This document shows positions 42,246 to 50,773 of a stretch of 64,000 bases of DNA, in pieces (positions within the stretch are counted from its first letter, which is position 1; each line of letters starts with the position of its first letter). The notes beneath the pieces were generated by a model. It was given only the letters and a program-made list of their open reading frames with translations. It did no database searches and was not told the DNA's origin. The stretch comes from DATJFQ01 sp035495555 (GTDB lineage: Bacteria; Acidobacteriota; Vicinamibacteria; Vicinamibacterales; 2-12-FULL-66-21): NCBI GenBank assembly GCA_035495555.1, contig DATJFQ010000098.1:27563-91562 (forward strand), read 5' to 3'. Made by a program: the position numbers and the translations under genes.

Positions 42246-45065
42246 TTGGCAACAGTTCGGATTTATAGAGTCGCGGAGCTGCTCAACACCTCGAGCCAGG
42301 AAGTCATGGCCCTTCTGAAGAAGGAGCATGGCATCGAGGTGAAGAGCGCATCGAGCACGATCGAAGAAGTCGTCGCGCGCGAGTTCGTCGCGAAGCAGGC
42401 GCGCCAGCGCGGGCTCAAGGTGCCGTCGAGCGCATCCTTCGCCGACACGCCGACGGCCTCGCGCGGCACGCAGCGCCGCCAGGGCGGGCGCACGGCGGAA
42501 CCGCCCAAACCGGCCGCCCCCCCGATGCCGGCGCCCCGACTGGTGAAGACGGTACGGCCCGCCGCGCCGCCCGCGGAACCGGCAGCTCCGGAAGCTGCTC
42601 CTGCGGCTTCAGCGCCGGCGCCTGTCCCGGTCCCTCCGGAGCCGACGCCCGCTCCTGTCGCCATCGAACCGCCTCCGCCTGTAGCGCCGTCGCAGCCTGA
42701 ACCTGAGCCGGTACAGGCAGCGGCGCCCCCGGCCCCCGTGGCAGAAGAACCCGTCGCTCCGTCGGCGCCTCCGGTCGAAGCTCCGGCCGCGGCTGCGGAA
42801 GCGGAAATGCCCGCACCGGTGAAGGCGGCTCCGGCTCCTCCGCCGCCGCCCGCACCTGCGCCTCCGTCACGTCCCGTCGTCCCGCCGCCGACAGGCCGCG
42901 TCGTCCCGCCGACGATCCGCCTGCGCGTCGAGGATCCGCGGACCGGCCAGGCTCCGCCTGCGCCGCCGCGCCGCCCGATCCTCGTGCGTCCGCCGCAGTC
43001 GACGGCTCCGCTGCCTGCGCCAACCGGAAATCTCAGCCGACCGGCCGGTCAGCGTCCCGGCCAGCCGGCCGCACCGCGTCCCGGAGGCCCGCGTCCCGCG
43101 TATTCGCCGCGCCCGCAGGGTCCCGTCGGTGGCCCCAGGCCGCTGCCGTCTCAGCCCGTTCGTCCGTCGCAGCCGCAGCGTCCGCAAGTGCCGGGCTACC
43201 GGCCGCCCGCGCCGCGGCCGTCCTTTCAGAGGACTGGCGGCCCACGCCGCGACCACCCGCGTGCGGCCATGCAGGCGCCGTCAGCGGCGGCACCGCCGCC
43301 GATCACGCGGACGATTACGCTGGCGGAAGGCATGACCGTGTCGGATCTCGCGTCGAAGCTCGACGTGAAAGCGAACGATGTCCTCAAGAAACTGTTCGAG
43401 AAGCGCATGATGATGCGCATCAACAGCACCCTCGATACGGACACGGCGTCGATGATCGCGCGCGAGTTCGGCGCGGACGTCAAGATGCACACCTTCGAGG
43501 AGGAGCTCCTCCAGGTCGAAGCGGAGGACGTGAACCCCGAGGACGTGATTACGCGCGCGCCGGTCGTCACCGTCATGGGTCACGTCGACCACGGCAAGAC
43601 GACGCTGCTCGACGCGATTCGCGAAACGCGCGTGGCCGAGCGTGAAGCCGGCGGTATCACCCAGCACATCGGCGCCTATGCCGTGCAGGTGAACGACCGC
43701 AACGTCGTGTTCCTCGACACGCCGGGTCACGAGGCGTTCACGATGATGCGCGCCCGAGGCGCCCGCGTGACCGACGTGGTCGTCCTCGTCGTCGCCGCCG
43801 ACGACGGCGTCATGCCGCAGACGCGCGAAGCGATCGACCACGCACGCGCCGCGAACGTCCCGATCGTCGTGGCGATCAACAAGATAGACAAGCCGAACGC
43901 GAACCCCGATCGGGTGAAAAAGGAGCTTGCCGATCTCGGACTGGTCCCGGAGGACTGGGGCGGCGACACGGTCACGGTGCCGGTCTCGGCGAAGAAGCGC
44001 GAGAACATCCCGAGCCTGCTCGAGATGATCCTCATCGTCACCGAACTCAGCGAACTGAAGGCCAACCCGAAGCGCAACGCGTCGGGCACGGTGCTCGAAG
44101 CCAAGCTGGACAAGGGCCGCGGCCCTGTCGCGACGATCCTCGTGCAGGATGGCACGCTGCACGTCGGCGATACGTTCATCGCCGGCACGATCGTCGGCAA
44201 GGTGCGCGCGCTCATCGATGACAGCGGAAGGTCCATTAAATCCGCCGGCCCGGCGACGCCGGTTGAAGTCCTGGGCCTCGGAGGCTTGCCGCTGCCCGGC
44301 GACGTGTTCCAGGCGCTCGCCGATGCGGCGAAGGCGCGCCAGATTGCGCTCTATCGTCAGACGCAGGCGAAAGACAAGGCGCTCGGAGCCAAGGGCGCTC
44401 GGCTCACGCTCGAGTCGCTGCAGCAGCAAATCGCCGAGGGCGGCATGAAGGAACTGCCGCTCATCATCAAGGCCGACGTGCAGGGCTCGGCCGAAGTGCT
44501 GGCCGACACGCTGACGAAGCTGTCGGACGACCACGTCAAGATCCGGATCATCCACAGCGGCGTCGGCGCCATCAACGAATCCGACGTCCTGCTGGCAACC
44601 GCATCGAACGCCATCGTCATCGGATTCAACGTGCGTCCTGACCGCAACGCGGCCGACGTCGCCGACCACGACAAGGTCGACATCCGGCTCCACTCCGTCA
44701 TCTACAACGTGGTGGACGAGATGAAGAAGGCCATGACGGGGCTTCTGGAACCGACGCTGAAAGAAGTGCGCATCGGCAGCGCCGCGGTGCGCGAGACATT
44801 CAAGGTTCCGAAGTTCGGCACGATCGCTGGGTGCATGGTCACCGATGGCCGGATCACACGGTCGGGCGACACGCAGGCCCGCCTGCTCCGCGACAACGTC
44901 GTGATCCACGAAGGCCGCATCGGCTCTCTGCGCCGCTTCAAAGACGACGTGTCCGAAGTCAAGGCGGGCTTCGAGTGCGGTATCGGCTTCGAGAAGTACA
45001 ACGACATCAAGGTCGGCGACATCATCGAAGCATTCGTGGTCGAGCGCGTCGCGGCGACCGTCTGA
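42246..45065 (+). CDS. infB: translation initiation factor IF-2
   Basis: 939 residues. GTPase that brings initiator tRNA to the ribosome. The N-terminus (ATVRIYRVAELLNTSSQEVMALL) is the first IF2_N motif, then a long Pro/Ala-rich linker (about 60-340) and a second IF2_N motif (GMTVSDLASKLDVKANDVLKKL). The G domain begins with VTVMGHVDHGKT near residue 440-452, DTPGHEAF is the G3 motif, and NKID near 545 is G4. Domains II to IV follow (GPVATILVQDGTLHVGDTF ... KADVQGSAEVL ... GIGFEKYNDIKVGDIIEAF). TTG 42246 was chosen since GGAG lies 6 bp upstream; an in-frame TTG at 42219 would translate repeat sequence. Confidence 0.95.
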   Translation: MATVRIYRVAELLNTSSQEVMALLKKEHGIEVKSASSTIEEVVAREFVAKQARQRGLKVPSSASFADTPTASRGTQRRQGGRTAEPPKPAAPPMPAPRLVKTVRPAAPPAEPAAPEAAPAASAPAPVPVPPEPTPAPVAIEPPPPVAPSQPEPEPVQAAAPPAPVAEEPVAPSAPPVEAPAAAAEAEMPAPVKAAPAPPPPPAPAPPSRPVVPPPTGRVVPPTIRLRVEDPRTGQAPPAPPRRPILVRPPQSTAPLPAPTGNLSRPAGQRPGQPAAPRPGGPRPAYSPRPQGPVGGPRPLPSQPVRPSQPQRPQVPGYRPPAPRPSFQRTGGPRRDHPRAAMQAPSAAAPPPITRTITLAEGMTVSDLASKLDVKANDVLKKLFEKRMMMRINSTLDTDTASMIAREFGADVKMHTFEEELLQVEAEDVNPEDVITRAPVVTVMGHVDHGKTTLLDAIRETRVAEREAGGITQHIGAYAVQVNDRNVVFLDTPGHEAFTMMRARGARVTDVVVLVVAADDGVMPQTREAIDHARAANVPIVVAINKIDKPNANPDRVKKELADLGLVPEDWGGDTVTVPVSAKKRENIPSLLEMILIVTELSELKANPKRNASGTVLEAKLDKGRGPVATILVQDGTLHVGDTFIAGTIVGKVRALIDDSGRSIKSAGPATPVEVLGLGGLPLPGDVFQALADAAKARQIALYRQTQAKDKALGAKGARLTLESLQQQIAEGGMKELPLIIKADVQGSAEVLADTLTKLSDDHVKIRIIHSGVGAINESDVLLATASNAIVIGFNVRPDRNAADVADHDKVDIRLHSVIYNVVDEMKKAMTGLLEPTLKEVRIGSAAVRETFKVPKFGTIAGCMVTDGRITRSGDTQARLLRDNVVIHEGRIGSLRRFKDDVSEVKAGFECGIGFEKYNDIKVGDIIEAFVVERVAATV

Positions 45066-45074
45066 CCTTCGCGT

Positions 45075-45110
45075 GGAATTGGGAGTTGGGAATTGGGAGT
45101 TGGGAGTTAA
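45075..45110 (+). repeat. TTGGGAG/TTGGGAA heptad direct repeat upstream of rbfA
   Basis: Five 7-bp units in one orientation only occupy the infB-rbfA gap and end 4 bp before the rbfA GTG. Each unit contains GGGAG or GGGAA, so the array supplies the ribosome-binding site several times over. Confidence 0.9.
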
Positions 45111-45113
45111 GAA

Positions 45114-45530
45114 GTGACCTCCAACAGACCCGAGCGTATCGGAGAAGCGGTCCGCGACGAGATCTCCCTGATGCTCGCGCGTGAGGTCCACGATCCCGGC
45201 ATCGGGTTCGTGACGCTGACGCGGGTGAAAGTCACGCCGGACCTGCAGATCGCGCGCGTCTACTACACGACGCTGGGGGACGAGAAGGCCCAGCGCGAGA
45301 CGGCAAAGGCGCTTCGCCGGGCCGCGCCGTTCCTGCGCCGGCAGCTCGGCCAGAAAATCCGGCTCCGGCGCGTTCCCGAAATCGAGTTCCACTACGACGA
45401 ATCAATCGCGCACGCCGATCGCGTGGAACGGATCCTTCACGATCTCGAAGAAGAGCGGGCGGCGCGCGCCGCCGAGACCCGCGACACAGCCGGCGACGCC
45501 TTACGCGATGACCATCCCGACGACGAGTAG
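45114..45530 (+). CDS. rbfA: ribosome-binding factor A
   Basis: 138 residues. A KH-like 30S maturation factor that acts on the 16S rRNA 5' end. Seen: RPERIGEAVRDEISLMLAREV and DPGIGFVTLTRVKVTPDLQ, ARVYYTTLGDE and FLRRQLGQKIRLRRVPEIEFHYD, all conserved in the family. GTG 45114 was chosen; the GGGAG of the preceding heptads is close upstream. The 3' end overlaps nrnA by 23 bp. Confidence 0.93.
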   Translation: MTSNRPERIGEAVRDEISLMLAREVHDPGIGFVTLTRVKVTPDLQIARVYYTTLGDEKAQRETAKALRRAAPFLRRQLGQKIRLRRVPEIEFHYDESIAHADRVERILHDLEEERAARAAETRDTAGDALRDDHPDDE

Positions 45531-46509
45531 CCATACAGTCAACGAGATCCGCGACGCGATTCTTGCCCGCCGCCGATTCCTGATCACCTCCCACGCAAGA
45601 CCCGACGGCGATTCCATCGGATCTCAGATGGCAATGGCCTATGCGCTCGAGGCGCTCGGCAAGGAAGTCCGCCTGGTCAACGCCGACCCCGCGCCCGAGC
45701 ATTATCTGGATTTTCCCGGCGTCGAGCGGATCGAGATCGCTCGCCAGCTGCTCGAGCGCGACGCCGACGCCCTCATCGTGATGGAATCGAGCGATCTCAA
45801 CCGCACCGGCGTCGCGGGCCTCGAAGGGCGCTTCACGATCAATATCGACCACCACCAGGGCAACACGGCGTACGGCGATCTGAACTGGCTCGACGAATCC
45901 GCCGCGGCCTGCGGCGAGCTGGTGTTCGAGCTGATCGGGTCGCTCGGGATCCCGCTCACGGTCGAGATCGCGACGCACATCTACCTGGCCATCCTGACCG
46001 ACACCGGCTCGTTCCACCACTCCAACATCACGCCGAAAACGTTCGACATCTGCCGCCAGACGGTCGCGGCAGGCGTGAACCCGGCGGCCATGGCCCGGCG
46101 CGTGTTCGACAGCAACAGCTTCGGAAAATTGAAGTTGATCGGCGCGCTGCTCGACGAGATGGACCTCCTGGACGATGGGCGGCTGGCCGTGCTGTACCTG
46201 AACGACGACATCCTCAACGCGACGAACACGACCTACAACGACACGGAAGGCCTCATCAACCTGCCCCTGACCGCACGGGAGATCCAGGCCGTCGCTTTCT
46301 TCAAGGTCGGAGCCGACGGCGACATCCGCGTCAGCCTCCGCTCGAAGTACGACGTCGATGTCCGGGCCGTTGCGAGTCTCCATGGCGGGGGCGGACACAA
46401 GAATGCGGCAGGGTTCACGGTCAGGGGACCGCTTCCCGACGTGCGCCCGGTGATCATCCGCGAAATCGAACAGGCCATCGCTGCGGGGATGCAAACGAGG
46501 CCTGAGTAA
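45508..46509 (+). CDS. nrnA: DHH/DHHA1 phosphoesterase, NrnA-like oligoribonuclease/pAp phosphatase
   Basis: 333 residues. It would degrade nanoRNAs and dephosphorylate pAp. DHH motifs: SHARPDGDS with Asp33 and Asp35, ESSD (about 93-96), and NIDHHQGN with Asp114-His115-His116; TDTGSFHHSN follows. The DHHA1 domain ends with SLHGGGGHKNAAG, which binds the substrate. The ATG 45508 overlaps the rbfA end, implying coupling. It lies where nrnA is found in several lineages, between rbfA and truB. NrnA versus another DHH subgroup is inferred. Confidence 0.9.
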   Translation: MTIPTTSSHTVNEIRDAILARRRFLITSHARPDGDSIGSQMAMAYALEALGKEVRLVNADPAPEHYLDFPGVERIEIARQLLERDADALIVMESSDLNRTGVAGLEGRFTINIDHHQGNTAYGDLNWLDESAAACGELVFELIGSLGIPLTVEIATHIYLAILTDTGSFHHSNITPKTFDICRQTVAAGVNPAAMARRVFDSNSFGKLKLIGALLDEMDLLDDGRLAVLYLNDDILNATNTTYNDTEGLINLPLTAREIQAVAFFKVGADGDIRVSLRSKYDVDVRAVASLHGGGGHKNAAGFTVRGPLPDVRPVIIREIEQAIAAGMQTRPE

Positions 46510-46590
46510 ATTCCCAATTCCCAACGCCCAAACGAGCCTGGTTTGGACGTTCGATTTGGGAGTTGGAGTTGGGAGTTGGAAGTTGGGAAT
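46510..46590. repeat. heptad inverted repeat between nrnA and truB
   Basis: Left arm AATTCCCAATTCCCAACGCC begins right at the nrnA stop; the right arm TTTGGGAGTTGGAGTTGGGA and onward runs over the truB start. The arms pair with a ~22-base loop. The right arm gives multiple GGGAG/GGAG copies upstream of the truB TTG. Confidence 0.88.
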
Positions 46591-47527
46591 TGACGGCGCC
46601 CTGATTGTCGATAAGCCGTCTGGACCCACCTCTCACGACGTCGTCGCCGTCGCGAGGCGCGCGCTGAAGATTCGCCAGATCGGGCACACGGGGACGCTCG
46701 ACCCGCTCGCGACAGGCGTGCTCGTCCTGCTGGTGGGCCGCGCCACACGCCTCTCGCAATTCATCGTCCACGACCGGAAAGAGTACGTCGCGGAGATCCG
46801 CCTGGGCGTCGCCACGGCGACTTACGATGCGGAGGCGCTCCACGATAATTCCCAACTCCCAACTCCCAACTCCCAAATCGATCAATCTGGCCAGCCCCGA
46901 ACAAATCGAATTGGGAATTGGGAATTGGGAATTGGGAGTTTGGACGAGGTCCTCGATGATTTCCGCGGGACCTTTCTCCAATCGCCTCCGCCATTCTCCG
47001 CAAAGAAAGTCGACGGCCGGCGCGCATACGAGCAGGCCCGGAGGGCCCGGCCGGTCGAAATGCAGCCTGTTCGGGTCACCGTACACGAACTGGAGCGGCT
47101 TCAGTCGCCGGACCCCAGGCTGATTCGGCTTCGGATGGTGGTGAGCGCCGGGTTTTACGTTCGCTCTTTGGCCCACGTTCTCGGGCAGCGGCTCGGCTGC
47201 GGCGCGCACCTCGAGACGTTGCGGCGGACGCGATCCGGGCCCTTTTCGATCGACGACAGCATCACGCTCGACACGCTCGTCAGCGGTGCGCCGACCCTCG
47301 TGCCGATGAACGGCCTGCTTCAGCACATCCCCGCCGTCACCCTTTCGGACGAGGGTCTGCGGCGGGCTTCGCGCGGGAACGTCATCAGTCCTGGGCACAT
47401 TACCAACTCCGCCGTCGAAAAGACCGAGGATGGTCGGATCCGGTTGCTCTCGCCTGATGGCGAGCTCGTCGCGATTGGGGTCCGGGACGCCCGCGCGTTT
47501 TTGCACCCGCAAGTTGTGTTGGTGTAA
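46583..47527 (+). CDS. truB: tRNA pseudouridine-55 synthase TruB
   Basis: 314 residues. Makes pseudouridine 55 in tRNA. Family motifs: GALIVDKPSGPTSHDVV, GHTGTLDPLATGVL with catalytic Asp40, EYVAEIRLGVATATYDAE, FRGTFLQSPPPFSAKKVDG, FYVRSLAHVLGQRLGCGAHL, and a C-terminal PUA-like part. Odd: residues about 88-119 are an insert with the peptides NSQLPTPNSQ and GNWELGIGS, coded by the two arms of a heptad inverted repeat. It sits in the loop between two conserved core segments. TTG 46583 was chosen because the protein should begin near IDGALIV; all possible starts are inside the repeat. Confidence 0.93.
   Translation: MGIDGALIVDKPSGPTSHDVVAVARRALKIRQIGHTGTLDPLATGVLVLLVGRATRLSQFIVHDRKEYVAEIRLGVATATYDAEALHDNSQLPTPNSQIDQSGQPRTNRIGNWELGIGSLDEVLDDFRGTFLQSPPPFSAKKVDGRRAYEQARRARPVEMQPVRVTVHELERLQSPDPRLIRLRMVVSAGFYVRSLAHVLGQRLGCGAHLETLRRTRSGPFSIDDSITLDTLVSGAPTLVPMNGLLQHIPAVTLSDEGLRRASRGNVISPGHITNSAVEKTEDGRIRLLSPDGELVAIGVRDARAFLHPQVVLV
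46847..46941. repeat. in-frame heptad inverted repeat inside truB
   Basis: Left arm: four 7-bp units of CCCAACT from AATTCCC; right arm: four units of TTGGGAA ending in TTGGGAG. A ~30-bp central part lies between the arms. The arms can form a stem of about 30 bp. It is translated without stop codons. Confidence 0.92.
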
Positions 47528-47617
47528 AATGTTGACTCGTTTGCAAATAGGTCAATTACGGCGGTCTGGTTGCGGGATGCGATTCCCCTCGACTGGGCCG
47601 TACGTGGAGGTACAGCA

Positions 47618-47884
47618 GTGCTGAGCAAGGACCGCAAAACGGAAGTCATTGGCAGTTATCGTACTCACGACGGCGACACCGGTTCCCCCGAAGTGCAGGT
47701 CGCGCTCCTCAGCGAGCGCATCAGCTACCTGACGGAGCATTTCAAGAGCCACGCGAAGGATCATCACTCCCGCAGGGGTCTGCTGAAACTCGTCGGCCAG
47801 CGGCGCCGCCTCCTGGACTACCTGAAACGGAAGGACTCGGACCGATACGCAGATCTGATCAAGCGGCTCGGCATCCGCAAGTAG
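47618..47884 (+). CDS. rpsO: 30S ribosomal protein S15
   Basis: 88 residues, the usual length for S15. It binds the central domain of 16S rRNA. LSKDRKTEVIGSYRTHDGDTGSPEVQ is the conserved N-terminal part and DHHSRRGLLKLVGQRRRLLDYL the RNA-binding loop and helix (long motifs given here in two parts). GTG 47618 is preceded by TGGAGG with 8-bp spacing. It lies in the usual rpsO-pnp arrangement. Confidence 0.96.
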   Translation: MLSKDRKTEVIGSYRTHDGDTGSPEVQVALLSERISYLTEHFKSHAKDHHSRRGLLKLVGQRRRLLDYLKRKDSDRYADLIKRLGIRK

Positions 47885-47897
47885 AATCTGCTGGAGG

Positions 47898-47919
47898 CGC
47901 CCGATCCGCAGGTCGGGCG
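47898..47919 (+). promoter_or_regulatory. hairpin in the rpsO-pnp intergenic region
   Basis: CGCCCGAT pairs with GTCGGGCG over a 6-base loop, with one G-T pair. There is no T-run. In E. coli this junction carries an RNase III processing hairpin that controls pnp; a similar role here is inference. Confidence 0.45.
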
Positions 47920-48017
47920 ACGGCCGGTCCGGGAGACCAGAAGATCGGGCTCCCCTGGCTCAGACAACCCGCGCTCCACTCTAGAAGCTGGCGCAGCTCA
48001 TTTCTGAAAGAAGTCAC

Positions 48018-50210
48018 ATGCACACACGCGACATCTCCGTTGGCGGCCGCACGATCTCGATCGAGACCGGACGGCTCGCCAAACAGGCTGACGGGTCCGT
48101 CCTGGTTCGTTCCGGCGACACGATCGTGCTCGTCACCGCCTGCGCGGCATCGAATCCGCGCGAAGGCATCGATTTCCTGCCGTTGACCGTCGACTACCGC
48201 GAATACACATACGCATCCGGCCGCATTCCCGGCGGGTTCTTCAAACGCGAAGGCAAACCCAGCGAGAAGGAAGTGCTCACGAGCCGGCTGATCGATCGGC
48301 CCATCCGGCCGCTCTTTGCGCAGGGGTGGCGGCATGAAACGCAGATCATCGCGCTCTTGATCTCGGCGGATGCGGAGAACGACTCGGACGTGCTCGCAAT
48401 CACCGGCGCGTCTGCCGCGCTCGCGCTCTCGAGCATTCCCTTCACGCGCACGATTGCGGGCGTCCGGATCGGGCACGTGAACGGCGAGTTCGTCATCAAC
48501 CCCACGTTCGAGGAGCGGCGCAACAGCCGCCTCGATCTCATCGTCGCGGGCACGAAGGACGCGATTGTGATGGTGGAGGCCGGCGCCAAAGAGGTCTCCG
48601 AAGAGGAGATGGTCGAAGCCCTCGAGCGCGCGCACGCCGCGATTAGGGAGATCGTCGCCGGCATCGACGCCCTCGCGAAAGAGGCCGGAAAGACGAAGAC
48701 CCAGGTCTCGGTCAAGGAAATCAGCAAGGAGTTCTACCGCGAGGTCGAAGAGAAGGCTTACGGCCCGCTCGCCGACGCGATGCGGATCAAGGACAAGCTG
48801 GAAAACTACGGCTCGGTCGACGAAGTGCTCGCCGACCTCGTCGCCAGCTTCCCCGAAGAGGAGCTGGAGCGCCGCAGCGACGCGAAGGTGATCTTCAAGG
48901 AACTCAAAGAAAAAGTCATGCGCGACGAGGCGCTCGAGCGCGGCAAGCGTCTCGACGGGCGCGCGTTCGACGAAATCCGCGCGATCACGATCGAAGTCGG
49001 CGTGCTCCCACGCACCCACGGCTCCGTCGTGTTCACCCGAGGCGAGACGCAGGCGCTCGTCACCGCGACGCTCGGCACGGCAGAGGACCAGCAGAAGATC
49101 GAGACGCTCGACGGCGAGCAGTGGAAGCGGTTCATGCTCCACTACAATTTCCCCCCGTTCTCCGTCGGCGAAGTGCAGTTCCTGCGCGGCCCGGGCCGGC
49201 GTGAGGTCGGCCACGGAGCGCTCGCCGAGCGGGCGCTCGCGCCGATGATTCCCGCCGAAGACAAGTTCCCCTACACCATCCGCGTCGTCTCGGACATCCT
49301 CGAGTCGAACGGGTCGTCATCGATGGCATCGGTCTGCGGCGGATCGCTGGCGATGATGGATGCCGGCGTGCCGCTCAAGTCCGCCGTCGCCGGCGTGGCG
49401 ATGGGCCTCATCATGGACGAAACGACCGGCCGCTACGCGGTGCTGAGCGACATCGCCGGCGCCGAAGACCACTACGGCGACATGGACTTCAAGGTGACCG
49501 GCACGCGCGATGGCATCACGGCGCTGCAGATGGACATCAAGGTCGCGGGCATCACGACCGAGATCATGCGCAAGGCGCTCGAACAGGCGCGGCAGGGTCG
49601 CGTGTTCATCCTCGACAAGATGGAGCGCGCGCTTCAGGCGCCGCGTTCGGACGTCTCGCGCCACGCGCCGCGCATCGTGACGATCAGGATCCCGGTGGAC
49701 AAGATCCGCGACGTCATCGGACCGGGCGGCAAGATGATCCGCAGCATCATCGAGCGGACGGGCGTCAAAATCGACGTGGAGGACAACGGCACCGTGAACG
49801 TCGCGTCCGCTGACGAAGCGTCCGCTGCCAGGGCGATCGGGATCATCCAGGAGCTGACCGCCACGCCGGAGCTGAACAAGGTCTATGCGGGCAAGGTCCA
49901 GCGGATCACCGATTTCGGCGCGTTCGTCGAGATCATGCCGGGCCTCGACGGCCTGCTGCACGTCTCGGAGATTGCCCACTACCGCGTGAAGGACGTCCGG
50001 GACGAGCTCAAGGAAGGCGATCAGGTGATGGTCAAGGTCATCAACATCGATCCTTCCGGCAAGATTCGGCTCAGCCGCAAGGTGCTCCTCCCCGTCCCCG
50101 AAGGCGCTCCTGCGCAGGGGGCGGAGGAAGGCGCCCACGAGCGGCGCGGTCCCCGACAGGACCGTGGTGACCGCCGCGGTCCGCGCCGCGAGCCGGCAAA
50201 CCGCGAATAG
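48018..50210 (+). CDS. pnp: polyribonucleotide nucleotidyltransferase (PNPase)
   Basis: 730 residues. A 3'-5' phosphorolytic RNase of the degradosome type. Two RNase PH domains (ETGRLAKQADGSVLVRSGDT and LDGRAFDEIRAITIEVGVLP ... GSVVFTRGETQALVTATLGT), GSSSMASVCGGSLAMMDAGV in the active site, then a KH domain (VIGPGGKMIRSIIERTGVKI) and an S1 domain (VYAGKVQRITDFGAFVEIMPG). The basic C-terminal tail is short. It follows rpsO by 133 bp. The end of the translation/RNA operon. Confidence 0.96.
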   Translation: MHTRDISVGGRTISIETGRLAKQADGSVLVRSGDTIVLVTACAASNPREGIDFLPLTVDYREYTYASGRIPGGFFKREGKPSEKEVLTSRLIDRPIRPLFAQGWRHETQIIALLISADAENDSDVLAITGASAALALSSIPFTRTIAGVRIGHVNGEFVINPTFEERRNSRLDLIVAGTKDAIVMVEAGAKEVSEEEMVEALERAHAAIREIVAGIDALAKEAGKTKTQVSVKEISKEFYREVEEKAYGPLADAMRIKDKLENYGSVDEVLADLVASFPEEELERRSDAKVIFKELKEKVMRDEALERGKRLDGRAFDEIRAITIEVGVLPRTHGSVVFTRGETQALVTATLGTAEDQQKIETLDGEQWKRFMLHYNFPPFSVGEVQFLRGPGRREVGHGALAERALAPMIPAEDKFPYTIRVVSDILESNGSSSMASVCGGSLAMMDAGVPLKSAVAGVAMGLIMDETTGRYAVLSDIAGAEDHYGDMDFKVTGTRDGITALQMDIKVAGITTEIMRKALEQARQGRVFILDKMERALQAPRSDVSRHAPRIVTIRIPVDKIRDVIGPGGKMIRSIIERTGVKIDVEDNGTVNVASADEASAARAIGIIQELTATPELNKVYAGKVQRITDFGAFVEIMPGLDGLLHVSEIAHYRVKDVRDELKEGDQVMVKVINIDPSGKIRLSRKVLLPVPEGAPAQGAEEGAHERRGPRQDRGDRRGPRREPANRE

Positions 50211-50374
50211 CCGCCGGCGCCGCCGGCCGGGGACCTCCTCGGCTGGCTGCCTCCGGCCGGGTATGCCGCGCATGGTTCGCGACTGGATGCAGGGTTCGGA
50301 CGTCTAACTCTAGAGGGTACTGTCGCGTCGATGGTGCCGGTGCCCTTACCTGCGACCCTGGAGGGGACCACACC
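50211..50374 (+). other. gene-free gap between pnp and the cupredoxin gene
   Basis: Short GC-rich inverted words (GCCGCCGGC, GGCCGGGG) occur just after the pnp stop, and CCTGGAGGGG lies upstream of the cupredoxin ATG. I see no RNA gene or full terminator here. Confidence 0.4.
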
Positions 50375-50773
50375 ATGCGCCGCTTGATGACCTTTTCCGC
50401 GACGCTCTCAGCAGCCGTCGCATTGCTCGTCGGCATTGCCGCGGTCGAATCCGCCGATCTGAAGGCCGCTCCGGCGTCAGCCAGCCAGGATGCCGGGTCC
50501 GTGCGTGAGTTCACGGTCAACGGCGGCCACTACGCCTTCCAGCCGCAGACCCTCGAGGTCAATCGGAACGATCTGGTGAAGATCTCCTTCACCGCGCAGG
50601 ACATCCCCCACAGCTTCACGATCGACGAGTACCGCATCGTCAAGCGGGCCGGCGTCGGTCAGACGGTCACGTTCGAATTCCGCGCGGACCGGCCGGGCAC
50701 CTTCAGCTATTACTGCAATCTGACGCAGGATGACAAGTGTAAGAACATGAAAGGGCGGCTGGTGGTGAAATAA
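50375..50773 (+). CDS. exported cupredoxin-like protein with unusual ligand loop
   Basis: 132 residues with a signal peptide (about 1-27). The beta-sandwich is that of cupredoxins (REFTVNGGHYAFQPQTLEVN, LVKISFTAQDIPHSF, GQTVTFEFRADRPGTFSYYC, GRLVVK). Candidate copper ligands: His79 (IPHSF), Cys114 (YYC) and Met125. The loop spacing from Cys114 to Met125 equals that of CuA sites (C-x3-C-x3-H-x2-M), but here position +4 is Gln and +8 is Cys122 in place of His. It may bind copper differently or carry electrons in another way. GGAGGGG lies about 10 bp before the ATG. Cotranscription with pnp is unlikely. Confidence 0.8.
   Translation: MRRLMTFSATLSAAVALLVGIAAVESADLKAAPASASQDAGSVREFTVNGGHYAFQPQTLEVNRNDLVKISFTAQDIPHSFTIDEYRIVKRAGVGQTVTFEFRADRPGTFSYYCNLTQDDKCKNMKGRLVVK

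Noticed and set aside
43281..45392. 703-residue minus-strand open frame opposite infB
   Set aside because: Shadow of infB; composition and lack of motifs argue against a gene.
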